Made by a program: the position numbers and the translations under genes
The notes under the pieces: generated by a model
What the model was told of the DNA's origin: nothing
Seen by the model: the letters and a program-made list of their open reading frames with translations, nothing else
The model's database searches: none
In this document: piece after piece, positions 17,458-26,504 of the stretch
How positions within the stretch are numbered: position 1 is the stretch's first letter
How the letters are laid out: the number at the start of each line of letters is the position of its first letter
Assembly: GCF_001625325.1 (NCBI RefSeq)
Contig: NZ_JRQQ01000006.1
Span: 1-64,000 of the forward strand
Direction: 5' to 3'
Source of the DNA: Croceicoccus estronivorus
GTDB lineage: Bacteria; Pseudomonadota; Alphaproteobacteria; Sphingomonadales; Sphingomonadaceae
DNA length: 64,000 bases

Positions 17458-18105
17458 ATGATGCAGTTCGACATGCGCAAACTGCCGTTGGCGGGCCGCT
17501 ACAAGCTCCTCAATTCGACAGTCACCCCGCGGCCCATAGCGTGGATCACGACCGTGTCGTCAGATGGCGTCGTCAATGCCGCGCCTTACAGTTTCTTCAA
17601 TGTTGCCGGGGTGGAGCCCCCGCTTGTAATGCTGGGCCTGCTCAAGGACATGCGCACGCGCGAGCTCAAGAATACCGCATCCAATATCATCGCCACGGGC
17701 GAATTCGTAGTCAATCTGGTGAGCGAGAACGATGCGGAGAAAATGAACCTGTGCAGTGTCGAGGCTCCTGCCGACGTGAGCGAGGTCGACTATGCCGGCC
17801 TCGATACCGCCCCTTCCGAAATCGTCGTACCTCCACGGATCGCCTCCAGCCCGGTCAGTTTTGAATGCCGGAAAGTTGCCGCACTCGATATCGGTAGCCT
17901 GCAGACCGTGATGATCGGCGAAATTCTGATGACGCACATTGCGGACGAGTTCATCACCAACCCTGAAAAATTCTATCTCGACACTCCGGCCATGCAATTG
18001 ATCGGGCGGACCCATGGTGCCGGCTGGTACGCACGCGGATCCGACCAGTTCCAGTTGGACCGGCCTCTCTACGACCCGGACTGGCAGACAAAAGGCGAGG
18101 GCTGA
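17458..18105 (+). CDS. Flavin reductase-like FMN-binding protein
   Basis: A 215-residue split-barrel flavoprotein of the flavin-reductase-like (DIM6/NTAB) family. Visible landmarks are TPRPIAWITTVSSDGVVNAAP and FFNVAGVEPPLVMLG. Such proteins supply reduced flavin to two-component monooxygenases or are FMN enzymes in their own right. Two adjacent ATG codons follow AAGGAG. It sits between two crotonases with 10- and 6-base gaps. Potential partners in the window are the luciferase-like protein at 21493-22494 and the NPD-family protein at 5249-6223. Confidence 0.88.
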   Translation: MMQFDMRKLPLAGRYKLLNSTVTPRPIAWITTVSSDGVVNAAPYSFFNVAGVEPPLVMLGLLKDMRTRELKNTASNIIATGEFVVNLVSENDAEKMNLCSVEAPADVSEVDYAGLDTAPSEIVVPPRIASSPVSFECRKVAALDIGSLQTVMIGEILMTHIADEFITNPEKFYLDTPAMQLIGRTHGAGWYARGSDQFQLDRPLYDPDWQTKGEG

Positions 18106-18111
18106 CGCAAA

Positions 18112-18909
18112 ATGGCTGGCGACTGCACTACAATCGTCGTGACCTGTGCCAGCGGTGTCATGGAAATCGTGCTGGATCGGCCCGATCTGCTGAATTCCAT
18201 CAACACGGCCATGCGGGCGGAACTGTCCCGCGCATTCGCGCAGGCCGAAACGGATCGCACCATCCGCTGCGTCTTACTGACCGGAAACGGCCGGGCCTTC
18301 TGCGCCGGGCAGGACCTCGGTGAGCGCAAGCCCCTGCCTGACGGGCAGAAATATGATCTCAGCCTGGCTCTGGAAGGCGAATACAACCCGCTTCTTCGCC
18401 AGATCACGAACCTGCCCAAACCGGTTGTCTGTGCCGTCAACGGAGTAGCGGCGGGTGCAGGTGTCAGCCTGGCGTTGGCGGCCGATATAACTTTCGCGGC
18501 CCGGTCCGCCCGCTTCGTCCTGTCGTTCGCCAATATCGGCCTTGGGCCCGATTGCGGGGCCAGTTGGTTGCTACCCCGGCTGATCGGTCCACAACGGGCG
18601 GCGGGTTTCGCCATGAGTGGCGATCCCGTTTCCGCTACTCAGGCAGAAGCATGGGGCATGATCTGGCGCTGTATCCCGGATGAAGAGCTGATCCCATCCG
18701 CCCGCAGCTTCGCCCGGCAACTTGCCGTCAAGGGTCCGTTGGCGCTGGCCGCCACCAAGCGAGCCCTGGCCGCCAGCTGGCACAACACTTTTTCCGCCCA
18801 GCTCGACCTCGAACGCGATAGCCAGCAGGCACTCGGCTACAGTGATGATTATACTGAGGGTGTCGCAGCCTTTCGCGACAAGCGCATGGCCCGTTTTGGC
18901 GGTCGCTGA
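18112..18909 (+). CDS. Enoyl-CoA hydratase/isomerase, PaaG-like
   Basis: A 265-residue crotonase-fold protein. GRAFCAGQDLGERK and GVAAGAGVSLALAADI form the oxyanion hole. The stretch ANIGLGPDCGASWLLPRLIG is characteristic of PaaG, the ring-1,2-epoxyphenylacetyl-CoA isomerase, in which an Asp serves as the catalytic acid/base. It may isomerise a double bond or an oxepin/epoxide intermediate, but the rest of the phenylacetate pathway is absent. Last gene of its operon. Confidence 0.88.
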   Translation: MAGDCTTIVVTCASGVMEIVLDRPDLLNSINTAMRAELSRAFAQAETDRTIRCVLLTGNGRAFCAGQDLGERKPLPDGQKYDLSLALEGEYNPLLRQITNLPKPVVCAVNGVAAGAGVSLALAADITFAARSARFVLSFANIGLGPDCGASWLLPRLIGPQRAAGFAMSGDPVSATQAEAWGMIWRCIPDEELIPSARSFARQLAVKGPLALAATKRALAASWHNTFSAQLDLERDSQQALGYSDDYTEGVAAFRDKRMARFGGR

Positions 18910-18984
18910 CCGCATTAATCCGCCGGACTAGTCGCCAATTGCGGCTGCAGAGAAAACCGTTTGACCCCGAGCCACAGTCTCGTC

Positions 18985-19008
18985 ATATCTGCACTCAAAT
19001 GCATAATT
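18985..19008. promoter_or_regulatory. Regulon operator, copy 4, overlapping P450 promoter
   Basis: ATATCTGC-N8-GCATAATT ending 20 bases before the P450 start codon. A promoter TTGACC (18961-18966), 17-base spacer, CATATC (18984-18989) lies just upstream, so the site covers the -10 box and the start-site region. This position is typical of a repressor operator. Confidence 0.68.
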
Positions 19009-19028
19009 GAGAGAGGATAAACGCAACT

Positions 19029-20270
19029 ATGCGCGCAGCTGTTCAACCGGTGCCAGACCACGTTCCGCAAGAGCTGGTCAGTTCGTTCAACCTGTTCACC
19101 GGACCGGGGATGGAGCCTGCCCCGATGGGTGATCCCCATGCGGCGATCGAAACGCTTCTGGCCGGCCCTCCAGTCTTCTTCGCGCCGGGCAATACCCGCA
19201 ACGGCGAGGGCACCTGGGTCGTCGTGCGGGCCGAAGATCAACGCCGTGTGTTGCAGGACGGCGAGACCTTTTCCAGCAATCGAAATATCTTCGCTTCGGC
19301 GCTGGGCGAAAGCTGGCCGATGATCCCGCTGGAAATCGACCCGCCAGAACACAGCAAATGGCGGTCATTGCTCAACCCCCTGCTCTCTCCCCGCAGAGTA
19401 ATCGGTCTGGAACCGATTGTGCGCGAACGCGCGATCTCGCTGATCGAGGCGATGAAGAGCCGCGGAACCGACGCCGATGTCATGAAGGACTTCTGCCTGC
19501 CGTTCGCCGTTTCGATCTTCCTCCAGTTCCTCGGTATCGGATCTGAACGACTGGAAGAATTCGTGGGCTGGGCCACCGATCTGCTTCATGGCACGCCCGC
19601 CCAGCGCACGGAAGCCGCGCGAACCGTCGTATCGTTCCTTGATGAATTGCGCGATCTGCGCCGGCAGGAGCCGACTGATGATTTCATGAGCTTCGTCACT
19701 CAGGCCAGGATCGAAGGTGAAAGCCTGAGCGACATGGAAGTGCGGGGCATGAGCGTCCTGCTGTTCATTGCCGGGCTGGATACCGTGGCCGCGGCACTCG
19801 GGTTCGATTTCTATTATCTGGCCCAGCATGCCGACCAACAGGAACTGCTGCGTACCGACCCCAAACGCATCCAGCTGGCGGCGGAAGAAATGCTGCGCGC
19901 ATTTCCCTCCGTCACGCCCGTGCGGCGCGCCACACGCGATGTTGAGCTGCAGGGGATAACCATCCGCAAGGGCGATCTGGTGGCTTGCCCGTCCATGACA
20001 GCTAACCGCGACCCGGCCGAATTTCCCGATGCAGGCAAGATCGTGCTGAATCGCGAAGACAACAGGCATGTGGCATTCGCTTATGGCCCTCACCGCTGTC
20101 TCGGCTCCCATCTTGCGCGGCGAGAGATCGTCATCGGGCTGGAGGAATTTCTGGCAAGGATTCCGACGTTCCGGATCAAACCCGGCACTGCCCCAATCAC
20201 GCACGGCGGCTTCGTCTTCGGCGTCGACAATCTGCAACTCGATTGGTCCGAACAGGAGAAGGCACAATGA
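19029..20270 (+). CDS. Cytochrome P450, CYP101-like
   Basis: A 413-residue soluble P450. The I-helix reads LFIAGLDTVAAALGF with Asp251 and Thr252, the proton-relay pair of P450cam. ExxR is at 287-290 (EMLR) and the heme loop is AYGPHRCLGSHLARREI with Cys357. These match the CYP101/CYP111 group of terpenoid hydroxylases common in Novosphingobium. It is followed by its own ferredoxin, whose ATG overlaps the stop codon. The partner of P450cam is a [2Fe-2S] ferredoxin, whereas here it is a [3Fe-4S]/[4Fe-4S] type. A hydroxylation role on a cyclic or branched substrate is inferred. Confidence 0.92.
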   Translation: MRAAVQPVPDHVPQELVSSFNLFTGPGMEPAPMGDPHAAIETLLAGPPVFFAPGNTRNGEGTWVVVRAEDQRRVLQDGETFSSNRNIFASALGESWPMIPLEIDPPEHSKWRSLLNPLLSPRRVIGLEPIVRERAISLIEAMKSRGTDADVMKDFCLPFAVSIFLQFLGIGSERLEEFVGWATDLLHGTPAQRTEAARTVVSFLDELRDLRRQEPTDDFMSFVTQARIEGESLSDMEVRGMSVLLFIAGLDTVAAALGFDFYYLAQHADQQELLRTDPKRIQLAAEEMLRAFPSVTPVRRATRDVELQGITIRKGDLVACPSMTANRDPAEFPDAGKIVLNREDNRHVAFAYGPHRCLGSHLARREIVIGLEEFLARIPTFRIKPGTAPITHGGFVFGVDNLQLDWSEQEKAQ

Positions 20271-20458
20271 AGGTAAAAGTCGATGCCGCGAAATGTCAGG
20301 GCAATGCCCGGTGCTGGACCTGGGCCCCGAACCTGTTCGAACTCAATGATGAAGGCTATCTCGATCCAGGCGACGTCAACGTACCTGAAGGGGAAGAGGA
20401 AAATGCCCGCCGGGCGGTCAAATCATGCCCGGAACGCGCATTGACGCTGGAGGAATGA
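20267..20458 (+). CDS. Ferredoxin, P450 partner
   Basis: A 63-residue single-cluster ferredoxin. Cluster residues are C10-x2-N13-x2-C16 and C54-P55. The position that is His21 in the other ferredoxin of this window is Asn13 here, so the two may differ in potential or P450 preference. Its start overlaps the P450 stop (ATGA), which fixes the start and excludes a longer form beginning at 20243. Confidence 0.92.
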   Translation: MKVKVDAAKCQGNARCWTWAPNLFELNDEGYLDPGDVNVPEGEEENARRAVKSCPERALTLEE

Positions 20459-20495
20459 TCCGCTGCGGACGTCCACCGCAACGCCGGGACGCCTG

Positions 20496-21476
20496 CTAAA
20501 TCTCGACGATCACTTTACCGTGCGCCTTGCGATCCATCAGATGACGGATTGCAAGGCCACCCTCAGCCAAGGTGAAACGCCTGTCGATCAAGGGGGTCAG
20601 CTTTCCCTCCTCATGCCATTGGAACAACTGCTCCATATTCGCGCGATGGCGATCCGGCTCCCGTCGGGTGAAAGCCCCCCAGAAAACGCCGACGAGAGAA
20701 GCGCTCTTCACCAGCGCAAGATTGAATGGCAGCGACGGAATCTCTCCAGCGGCGAAGCCGATCACAAGATGGCGCCCATTCGGAGCAAGCGAACGGAACG
20801 CCGGCTCCGCCAAGGGGCCGCCAACCGGATCGAAAATCACATCCACACCCTGCCCGGATGTGCAACGGGCAATGCCGGCCCTTAGCTCTTCCTGCCGATA
20901 ATCAATGGCCGCATCGGCACTGTGCGCGGCCGCAAGGCGGCATTTCTCTGGCGAAGAGGCGGCAGCAATGACCCGCGCGCCCATCGCCTTGCCAACTTCC
21001 ACTGCCGCAAGGCCGCTTCCCCCGGCAGCACCCAGCACCAGCAGGGTTTCACTAGGCTGCATTCGTCCACGCTGATCCAGTGCATGGATCGCTGTGCCGT
21101 AGGCGACGCCAAAGCCCGCCGCAGTTGCCAGATCCATACTCTCCGGCACTTTCGCCGCGCGGGATGCCTCGACCAGCACATATTCGGCCAGACCGCCATA
21201 AGTCGTCATGGCAGCGACCCTGTCTCCGACCGACCAGCCATCAACGTCGTCGGCAACGGCGTCGACGATGCCCCCCACTTCACTGCCGGGGCTGAACGGA
21301 ATATCCGGCTGAACCTGATAGCGTCCGGCAATAATCAGGCTGTCGAGAAAGTTGATCCCGACAGCCCCAACCTTCACCCGCATGGTCCCCGGTTTCAACT
21401 GGGGCAGCGCAACATCGCGCAAAACCAGCGCTTCAGGCAGGCCATGCGCTTCACAGACCAGCGCCTTCACAGCCAA
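20496..21476 (-). CDS. NADPH:quinone oxidoreductase-like MDR protein
   Basis: A 326-residue zinc-free medium-chain reductase of the quinone oxidoreductase branch. The nucleotide-binding motif LVLGAAGGSGLAAVEVGKAMGARV-type lies at about 145-168; DVIFDPVGGPL follows. It could reduce a quinone or an enone/enoyl intermediate. Start is uncertain: TTG at 21476 or GTG at 21470, with GGAG just upstream. Last gene of the minus-strand operon CaiB fusion-LLM-QOR, 16 bases after the LLM stop; it converges on the ferredoxin gene. Confidence 0.87.
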   Translation of the reverse strand: MAVKALVCEAHGLPEALVLRDVALPQLKPGTMRVKVGAVGINFLDSLIIAGRYQVQPDIPFSPGSEVGGIVDAVADDVDGWSVGDRVAAMTTYGGLAEYVLVEASRAAKVPESMDLATAAGFGVAYGTAIHALDQRGRMQPSETLLVLGAAGGSGLAAVEVGKAMGARVIAAASSPEKCRLAAAHSADAAIDYRQEELRAGIARCTSGQGVDVIFDPVGGPLAEPAFRSLAPNGRHLVIGFAAGEIPSLPFNLALVKSASLVGVFWGAFTRREPDRHRANMEQLFQWHEEGKLTPLIDRRFTLAEGGLAIRHLMDRKAHGKVIVEI

Positions 21477-21492
21477 CGTCTCCGACTACGGT

Positions 21493-22494
21493 TCAGCAGG
21501 ACAGTTCCAGCCTGCCGTCGTCGACCAGACGGGGCAGGACTTCCTTTTCGAACAGCAACAGGCTTTTCCACGAAAGTTCCGGATCGAGCCCGCCCAGCAA
21601 AGCGTGGAAGTTGATCGCGGTATCGTCCGGCAGGCCGCTCAAATAATCATAGCACTCGCCGGGCGTCACGACCTTGATGTTCGGCATCGCCTTCAGCGCC
21701 TCAACTGTCTCGGCCGCCGCATAAAGTGTCTGGCCCGTGCCCCGTTCCGTTGCCCATTGGGCATAGGTGTTGGTCGCATAGGCCACATGGGGCGCGACGA
21801 GCGGCCAATCCCGCTCCGGGTCGTCAGTAACGTAAAGAAAGCTGGCTGCTGTCTTCTTGTACTGTTCGGGCGGCGGGAAACCGGCTTTTTCGCGTTCTTC
21901 CTTGTAGAGCTCGAACAGATCCGGATGGCCGGGAAAATACTGGTAGCCCCGCTTCGCAGCACGAATGGCCGATTTGTCGGTCGAGCCGCCCATGTAGATT
22001 TTAGGGCCACCTTCCTGCACCGGTTTCGGCGTGACCCGGACTGTGCGGCCTTCGAATTCGAATGGCTCGCCCGTCCATGCCTTGGCCAGTGTGTCCAGGG
22101 CGTGATTCATGATGGCCAGGCGTTTCTTGATATCGAGCCCGAACATCTCGAATTCATGCGGACGATAACCCATTCCCGCGGTCAGCCAGACACGCCCATT
22201 CGAAATGTTGTCCAGTACGGCCAGATCTTCCGCCAGCCGCAACGGATGGTGCATGGTGACGACCAGGGCAGAAAGATGGGCCACGATATTCTTCGTCGAC
22301 CCGAGAATCGATGCGGCCTGGATCATCGAAGACGGGCAATAGCCATGCTCCGCCCCGTGGTGTTCGGCCAGAAACACCTGGCGAAACCCCAGTTTGTCAG
22401 CCCATTGCGATTGTTCGATGGCGGTACGGTAGAGTTCGGGAAACGGCGCCCCGAACTCCGGGCTGTTCATATCATATCGCAGGTTGAGCTCCAC
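21493..22494 (-). CDS. Luciferase-like (LLM class) flavin- or F420-dependent oxidoreductase
   Basis: A 333-residue TIM-barrel of the bacterial-luciferase superfamily. Landmarks are FLAEHHGAEHGYCPSSM, LSALVVTMHHPLRLAEDLAVLDNISNGRV and IYMGGSTDKSAIRAAKRGYQ. Members use either FMNH2 or F420. The same window encodes FO synthase and F420:NADP oxidoreductase as well as a flavin reductase, so both cofactors remain possible and sequence alone does not decide. It starts with GTG after GGAGAGAGAGCC. It sits between the fused CaiB protein and a quinone reductase in one operon. Confidence 0.88.
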   Translation of the reverse strand: MELNLRYDMNSPEFGAPFPELYRTAIEQSQWADKLGFRQVFLAEHHGAEHGYCPSSMIQAASILGSTKNIVAHLSALVVTMHHPLRLAEDLAVLDNISNGRVWLTAGMGYRPHEFEMFGLDIKKRLAIMNHALDTLAKAWTGEPFEFEGRTVRVTPKPVQEGGPKIYMGGSTDKSAIRAAKRGYQYFPGHPDLFELYKEEREKAGFPPPEQYKKTAASFLYVTDDPERDWPLVAPHVAYATNTYAQWATERGTGQTLYAAAETVEALKAMPNIKVVTPGECYDYLSGLPDDTAINFHALLGGLDPELSWKSLLLFEKEVLPRLVDDGRLELSC

Positions 22495-22519
22495 GGCTCT
22501 CTCTCCAGTTGCAAAGTTG

Positions 22520-24913
22520 TCAGGCGTTGACCTTGGATGCGATCCGTCCGGTCACATCGTCGGGCTGAACGGCCACGCGCCGCTCTATCAGGCCATCGAT
22601 AGCGGCATCGTCGTAGCCGGCTTCCTTCAGGATCGCGCGTGTATGTTCGCCAAGGCGCGGCGCCGATCCAGCTGCGCGACCAGGCGTCTTGGACAGCCAG
22701 TTGAACAGCCCCACCTGCCGCACATGGCCGTACATTGAATCGAAATTCTCGAGGACGCGCCCGGTCTTCAATGCCCAGTCTTCCCAGAGGGCTTCGTCGA
22801 TCCAGGCCGTTTCGCATACGATTTCAGCCGGTGCGCCTGCCGCATCCAATGCCGCGAAGGCGTCCGCACTGCTGCGTGCGGCGAACCAGTCGTCCAGCAT
22901 GGCTTTCAGTTCACCATCCCTGCCACTGCGCGCGCGGGCATCGGCGAAGGCGGGATCTTCCGCCAGGCTGGGCTGACCGATCGCATGACAGAGTGCGGCG
23001 AACCGGCGATCGCTGCGGCAACAGATGCATATCCAGCCATCGCTCGTCCGGTAGATACGATCGAGAGCGTTGAAGCCCTGCTGCTGTTTGTCCAGCCGCA
23101 TCCCGTAAACCGGCTTCATCTCGCTATCCAGAAAATGCTCGGAAGTGGTCCAGAGACTCGAATGGAGTTGAGGACATTCGAGATATTCCGCCCCGCCGCC
23201 TCTGCGCGAGCGATTTTCCAGCGCCATCAAAACTGCTGCCGCGCCAAGGAAGCCATTGTTGTAGTCTTCGTTTCCGAACACGGAGCGGTTGGGCGTATTC
23301 CCTTCGCCACCACCTTCATACAGGAGGCCGGTCCAGCCACTGACGAGTGGCGCGAAGCTCTTGTTCAGAGCTTTCGGTCCTGCAGAACCGTATCCCGGCA
23401 GATAGAGGTACAGCAGGTCGGGATTGAGCGCCTTGAGCCTCTCATACCCGATTCCGAGCTTGTCCGCCTTGCCTGGGCGCAGGTTATGCAGAACGACATC
23501 GGCAGTGGCGACCAGCTTGTGTGCGGCCTCCAATGCTTCGGGCACTTTCAAATTCAGCGCGAGGTCGCGCTTGCCCCGCTGAGCCGCGTCGAACACGTCT
23601 GGCAGAGGACGCATCTGGTCGCCCGACAGTGTCTCGACCTTGATGACGTCCGCGCCGAGATCGTTGAGGATACGACCACCATATCCCACCGCGAAGAACG
23701 ACGAAAAGTCGACGATCCGCACGCCCTCCAATGGACGCTGCAATGTGCCCTTCGCTTGCGGAGCCTGCCGCTCGGGCCGGGCGATGAGATCTGTCAGTGC
23801 GACATTATCGGCGCCTATCGCCGGGGCCGGGCGCGGATTGTCGATCGGGGTCTGTGCGAACCGGACTGCAGGCGCCGCCTGATAGATCGTGCCGAAATCC
23901 GCATCCGGCACGGCAATGCGCATCTTTGCAAATTCAACCTGTTCATCGAGAAGGACTTCCGCCGGCTCGAGAACCGGCAACGCAGCCACGTCGGCAGCAA
24001 TGAAATCCGCAATCCATTCATCGCGCGGGCGTGTCCTGAACGCATCGATGATTTCGACGCGTGCGCAACGATATTCGTCTTCATCCAGCGGCACAGCCAT
24101 TTCAGGCCCGTCGATCTTGCGTATACGATCGCCGAAACCGAGAATGTCCATTGCCGGCTTGAACCCGCCCGAGCCGGTGTGGATCTGCAGGAACAGGCCG
24201 TCGGCACACTCGAACATTCCGGTAACCAGGCGGACATTGCCGAAGCGGTCCAACGCCCCGCTGTCGCCCTTCTTGATGTACGAAAGCCCGTCTTCCTGCC
24301 ACCAGTGGTTCATGCAGGACTGGGCGAACATGGCATCCAGCAGGGACGCGTCGACCTGTTGCCCGGCCCCGATCACCCGGCGTGCACGCAACGCAGCCAA
24401 CGTGCTGATGGCGCCAAGGAAGGCCTGTCCATAATGCAGGGCCGGATGGCCGAGATACATCGGGCCGCTGCGGTGAGAGCTCCCCTTGTCGACCATCGTA
24501 CCCATCAATGCCGCGGCCAGCGATTCCCCATATGGCCTTCCGGAAAACGGTGTGTCGCTGCCATAGGCCGACAAGGAACAGGAAACGAGCGCCGGGAACT
24601 GCGCGTCGAGAGCTGGTGCATCCAGCCCCAATGCCTTGGTTTCTTCAGGCTGCAGGGCATGGATGAATATGTCGGCCCGTTTCAACAACGCATGCAACGT
24701 GGCCCTGTTCGTCGGATCGATAATATCCAGTTCGATGCTGCGCTTGCCGCGATCCCACCCCTTGCGCGAGAGATCATGAGCGAAACAGGCCCCGCCTGCG
24801 GGTTCAAGCTTGATAACTTCGGCACCATGGTCGGCAAGCAGCATGCCCATGATGGAACCGGGCATCACGTCAGCGGCTTCGATCACCACCAGATGGTCCA
24901 GCGGACCTGCCAT
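22520..24913 (-). CDS. Tandem-domain CaiB/BaiF CoA-transferase with one degenerate half
   Basis: A 797-residue protein made of two complete CaiB domains (about 1-385 and 392-797), twice the usual length. In domain 2 the expected catalytic Asp is Asp550 (GNEDYNNGFLG). In domain 1 the equivalent position is His160 (GHPALHYGQAFLG), so only the second half looks catalytic. CaiB enzymes work as interlocked dimers; this would be a covalent heterodimer. The start is the ATG after GGGAGAG; the open extension to 24970 is unsupported. Substrate unknown; a racemase-type or CoA-transfer role is possible. Operator copy 5 lies 79 bases upstream. Confidence 0.88.
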   Translation of the reverse strand: MAGPLDHLVVIEAADVMPGSIMGMLLADHGAEVIKLEPAGGACFAHDLSRKGWDRGKRSIELDIIDPTNRATLHALLKRADIFIHALQPEETKALGLDAPALDAQFPALVSCSLSAYGSDTPFSGRPYGESLAAALMGTMVDKGSSHRSGPMYLGHPALHYGQAFLGAISTLAALRARRVIGAGQQVDASLLDAMFAQSCMNHWWQEDGLSYIKKGDSGALDRFGNVRLVTGMFECADGLFLQIHTGSGGFKPAMDILGFGDRIRKIDGPEMAVPLDEDEYRCARVEIIDAFRTRPRDEWIADFIAADVAALPVLEPAEVLLDEQVEFAKMRIAVPDADFGTIYQAAPAVRFAQTPIDNPRPAPAIGADNVALTDLIARPERQAPQAKGTLQRPLEGVRIVDFSSFFAVGYGGRILNDLGADVIKVETLSGDQMRPLPDVFDAAQRGKRDLALNLKVPEALEAAHKLVATADVVLHNLRPGKADKLGIGYERLKALNPDLLYLYLPGYGSAGPKALNKSFAPLVSGWTGLLYEGGGEGNTPNRSVFGNEDYNNGFLGAAAVLMALENRSRRGGGAEYLECPQLHSSLWTTSEHFLDSEMKPVYGMRLDKQQQGFNALDRIYRTSDGWICICCRSDRRFAALCHAIGQPSLAEDPAFADARARSGRDGELKAMLDDWFAARSSADAFAALDAAGAPAEIVCETAWIDEALWEDWALKTGRVLENFDSMYGHVRQVGLFNWLSKTPGRAAGSAPRLGEHTRAILKEAGYDDAAIDGLIERRVAVQPDDVTGRIASKVNA

Positions 24914-24991
24914 ATTCACTCTCCCGTTCTCAAGGACAGATGCATTTCGATTGCCTGGGGCATATGCCACTGCCGCCGCATGTCGATCAAC

Positions 24992-25015
24992 AATTTTATA
25001 CCATAGGTCAATTTT
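24992..25015. promoter_or_regulatory. Regulon operator, copy 5, with promoter
   Basis: AATTTTAT-N8-TCAATTTT in the 106 bases between the MFS stop and the CaiB-fusion start. Reading on the minus strand, one base after the site comes TTGATC, a 17-base spacer and GCATAT, a candidate promoter for the CaiB-LLM-QOR operon. As in copy 2, the site abuts the -35 box. Confidence 0.65.
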
Positions 25016-25019
25016 TATC

Positions 25020-26348
25020 TTATGCAGACTGGGCTGCTTCCATGCCTTCGATACTCTTGCGAAGGCGCGGCAAAGCCAATCGCATCGTAACGAACGCGAT
25101 AGCCGATCCGGTCACGACGACAGTCGCCAGCGAGTAGCCGATCAGTGCCTCGTCCCCGAATACGAAGTCCGTCAATGCGCCGACAATTGCCGGTCCGGCG
25201 CCGAAGCCGACAATGTTCGTGATGAGCAGGAAGATACCGAGCAACCTGCCTCTCAACTCGCTTGAGGCGAGCATCGCGACCAGGGCCGAACAATAGACGA
25301 TGTAGGGAACGGTAATCAGCTGGATCAGCGCATAGAGGCCAAGGAAGAGATAGACGTTCGACACGAAGAACGCGCAAACTATCGCGGGGGAAAGAGCAAG
25401 AATCAGCCAGCTGTAAAAGCGCAAATGGGCATCCTTCATGCCTCTGGCGAACAGAAAGTCGACTGCCCGGCCCAAGGCCACCAGCGATATCGCACCGAAC
25501 ACGTTCATCAGGCTCAGCGCGGGCCCGTACTGTTGCGGTTCCCAGTGGAAATGGCGGTCGATATAAGTCGGCACCCAGGAAGTCATCGAGTACCCGACGA
25601 CAGCAAGCGACGTGAACGCCACGGCCATCATCACGAGCAGGCCGGTATGCTCGCGCAGGAATTCAGGCAACGTCACAGCACTCGTTCCGGCGGCATTGCT
25701 CCTCACACCATGGCGTCCGGGCTCCGGAAACGTATATGCCAGCAGCGCGAAGACGAACCCCGGAACGCCGATCATGGCGAAGGTGATCTGCCACCCTTCC
25801 GCCCGCCCCAGTATCGGCCAGTCGATATGGGCGAATGTGGTCGCAAATCCGATCAGGATGCCACCGATCCCGAACGCAACCGCCGAACCAAACTTGCCCG
25901 CTGTCTGAAACAGCGACGTCGCAAATGTCACGCGATCACGGGGAAATGCATCGGCGATCAACGAATATGCCGCCGGCAGCAGGGCTGCTTCTCCTATGCC
26001 CACGCCGATACGGCAGGCGATAAGCATCGGGAACGATTGCGCGAAAGCGCAGGCCAGCGTCGCAAGGCTCCAGATGGATACGCCAATGTAGATGACCAGC
26101 CGGCGAGACATGCGATCAGTCGCCCAGCCCAGCGGGATGGCGAAAATGGCATAAGAGATGGCAAAGGCCGGACCAAGAACCAGACTCATTTCGAAGTCGC
26201 CCAGTTCCAGCGTTTCCTTGATCGGTTCGACCATCATCGAGATGATCAGACGATCCAGCCACGCCAGAACATAAATGGCGAACAGGGCACCGACCATGAA
26301 ATATGCCGTCCCGATCGATGGGCGTTTGTGCCCTGTCTGCGGCTGCAT
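25020..26348 (-). CDS. MFS transporter
   Basis: A 442-residue major facilitator with about twelve hydrophobic segments. The first helix contains YVLAWLDRLIISMMVEPIKE and the loop 2-3 motif is GWATDRMSRR. It is a paralogue of the second MFS in this window (33748-35091), which has the same DR and VEPIK motifs. Substrate or product transport is likely but direction and substrate are not visible. The start is the ATG preceded by GGGAGAGG. It diverges from a TetR gene over a 156-base gap. Confidence 0.92.
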   Translation of the reverse strand: MQPQTGHKRPSIGTAYFMVGALFAIYVLAWLDRLIISMMVEPIKETLELGDFEMSLVLGPAFAISYAIFAIPLGWATDRMSRRLVIYIGVSIWSLATLACAFAQSFPMLIACRIGVGIGEAALLPAAYSLIADAFPRDRVTFATSLFQTAGKFGSAVAFGIGGILIGFATTFAHIDWPILGRAEGWQITFAMIGVPGFVFALLAYTFPEPGRHGVRSNAAGTSAVTLPEFLREHTGLLVMMAVAFTSLAVVGYSMTSWVPTYIDRHFHWEPQQYGPALSLMNVFGAISLVALGRAVDFLFARGMKDAHLRFYSWLILALSPAIVCAFFVSNVYLFLGLYALIQLITVPYIVYCSALVAMLASSELRGRLLGIFLLITNIVGFGAGPAIVGALTDFVFGDEALIGYSLATVVVTGSAIAFVTMRLALPRLRKSIEGMEAAQSA

Positions 26349-26504
26349 AGGCCGATCCCTCTCCCAAAAGCCCGGTTTCGGGCTATCGCAACGGCAGCAA
26401 CCATCTGGCGCAACCGCAATTTCGATTCTGGCTAAATCAATTGGATAATATGGGTGGATGAATTCAGTTGCAATCGAAAAACCGCTTGTGGCAAAAACCG
26501 CGCC

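Noticed and set aside
22985-25006. A 673-codon open frame on the plus strand opposite the fused CaiB gene.
   Set aside because: The antisense CaiB protein is clearly real in full length. The opposite frame has no recognisable domain and is the usual by-product of GC-rich codon use.
26410-26450. A possible tenth copy of the shared operator between the MFS gene and the TetR gene (ATTCTGGC and CAATTGG elements).
   Set aside because: The arms do not fit the AATTTTGC-N8-GCAAAATT spacing in any register; fewer than half the positions agree.
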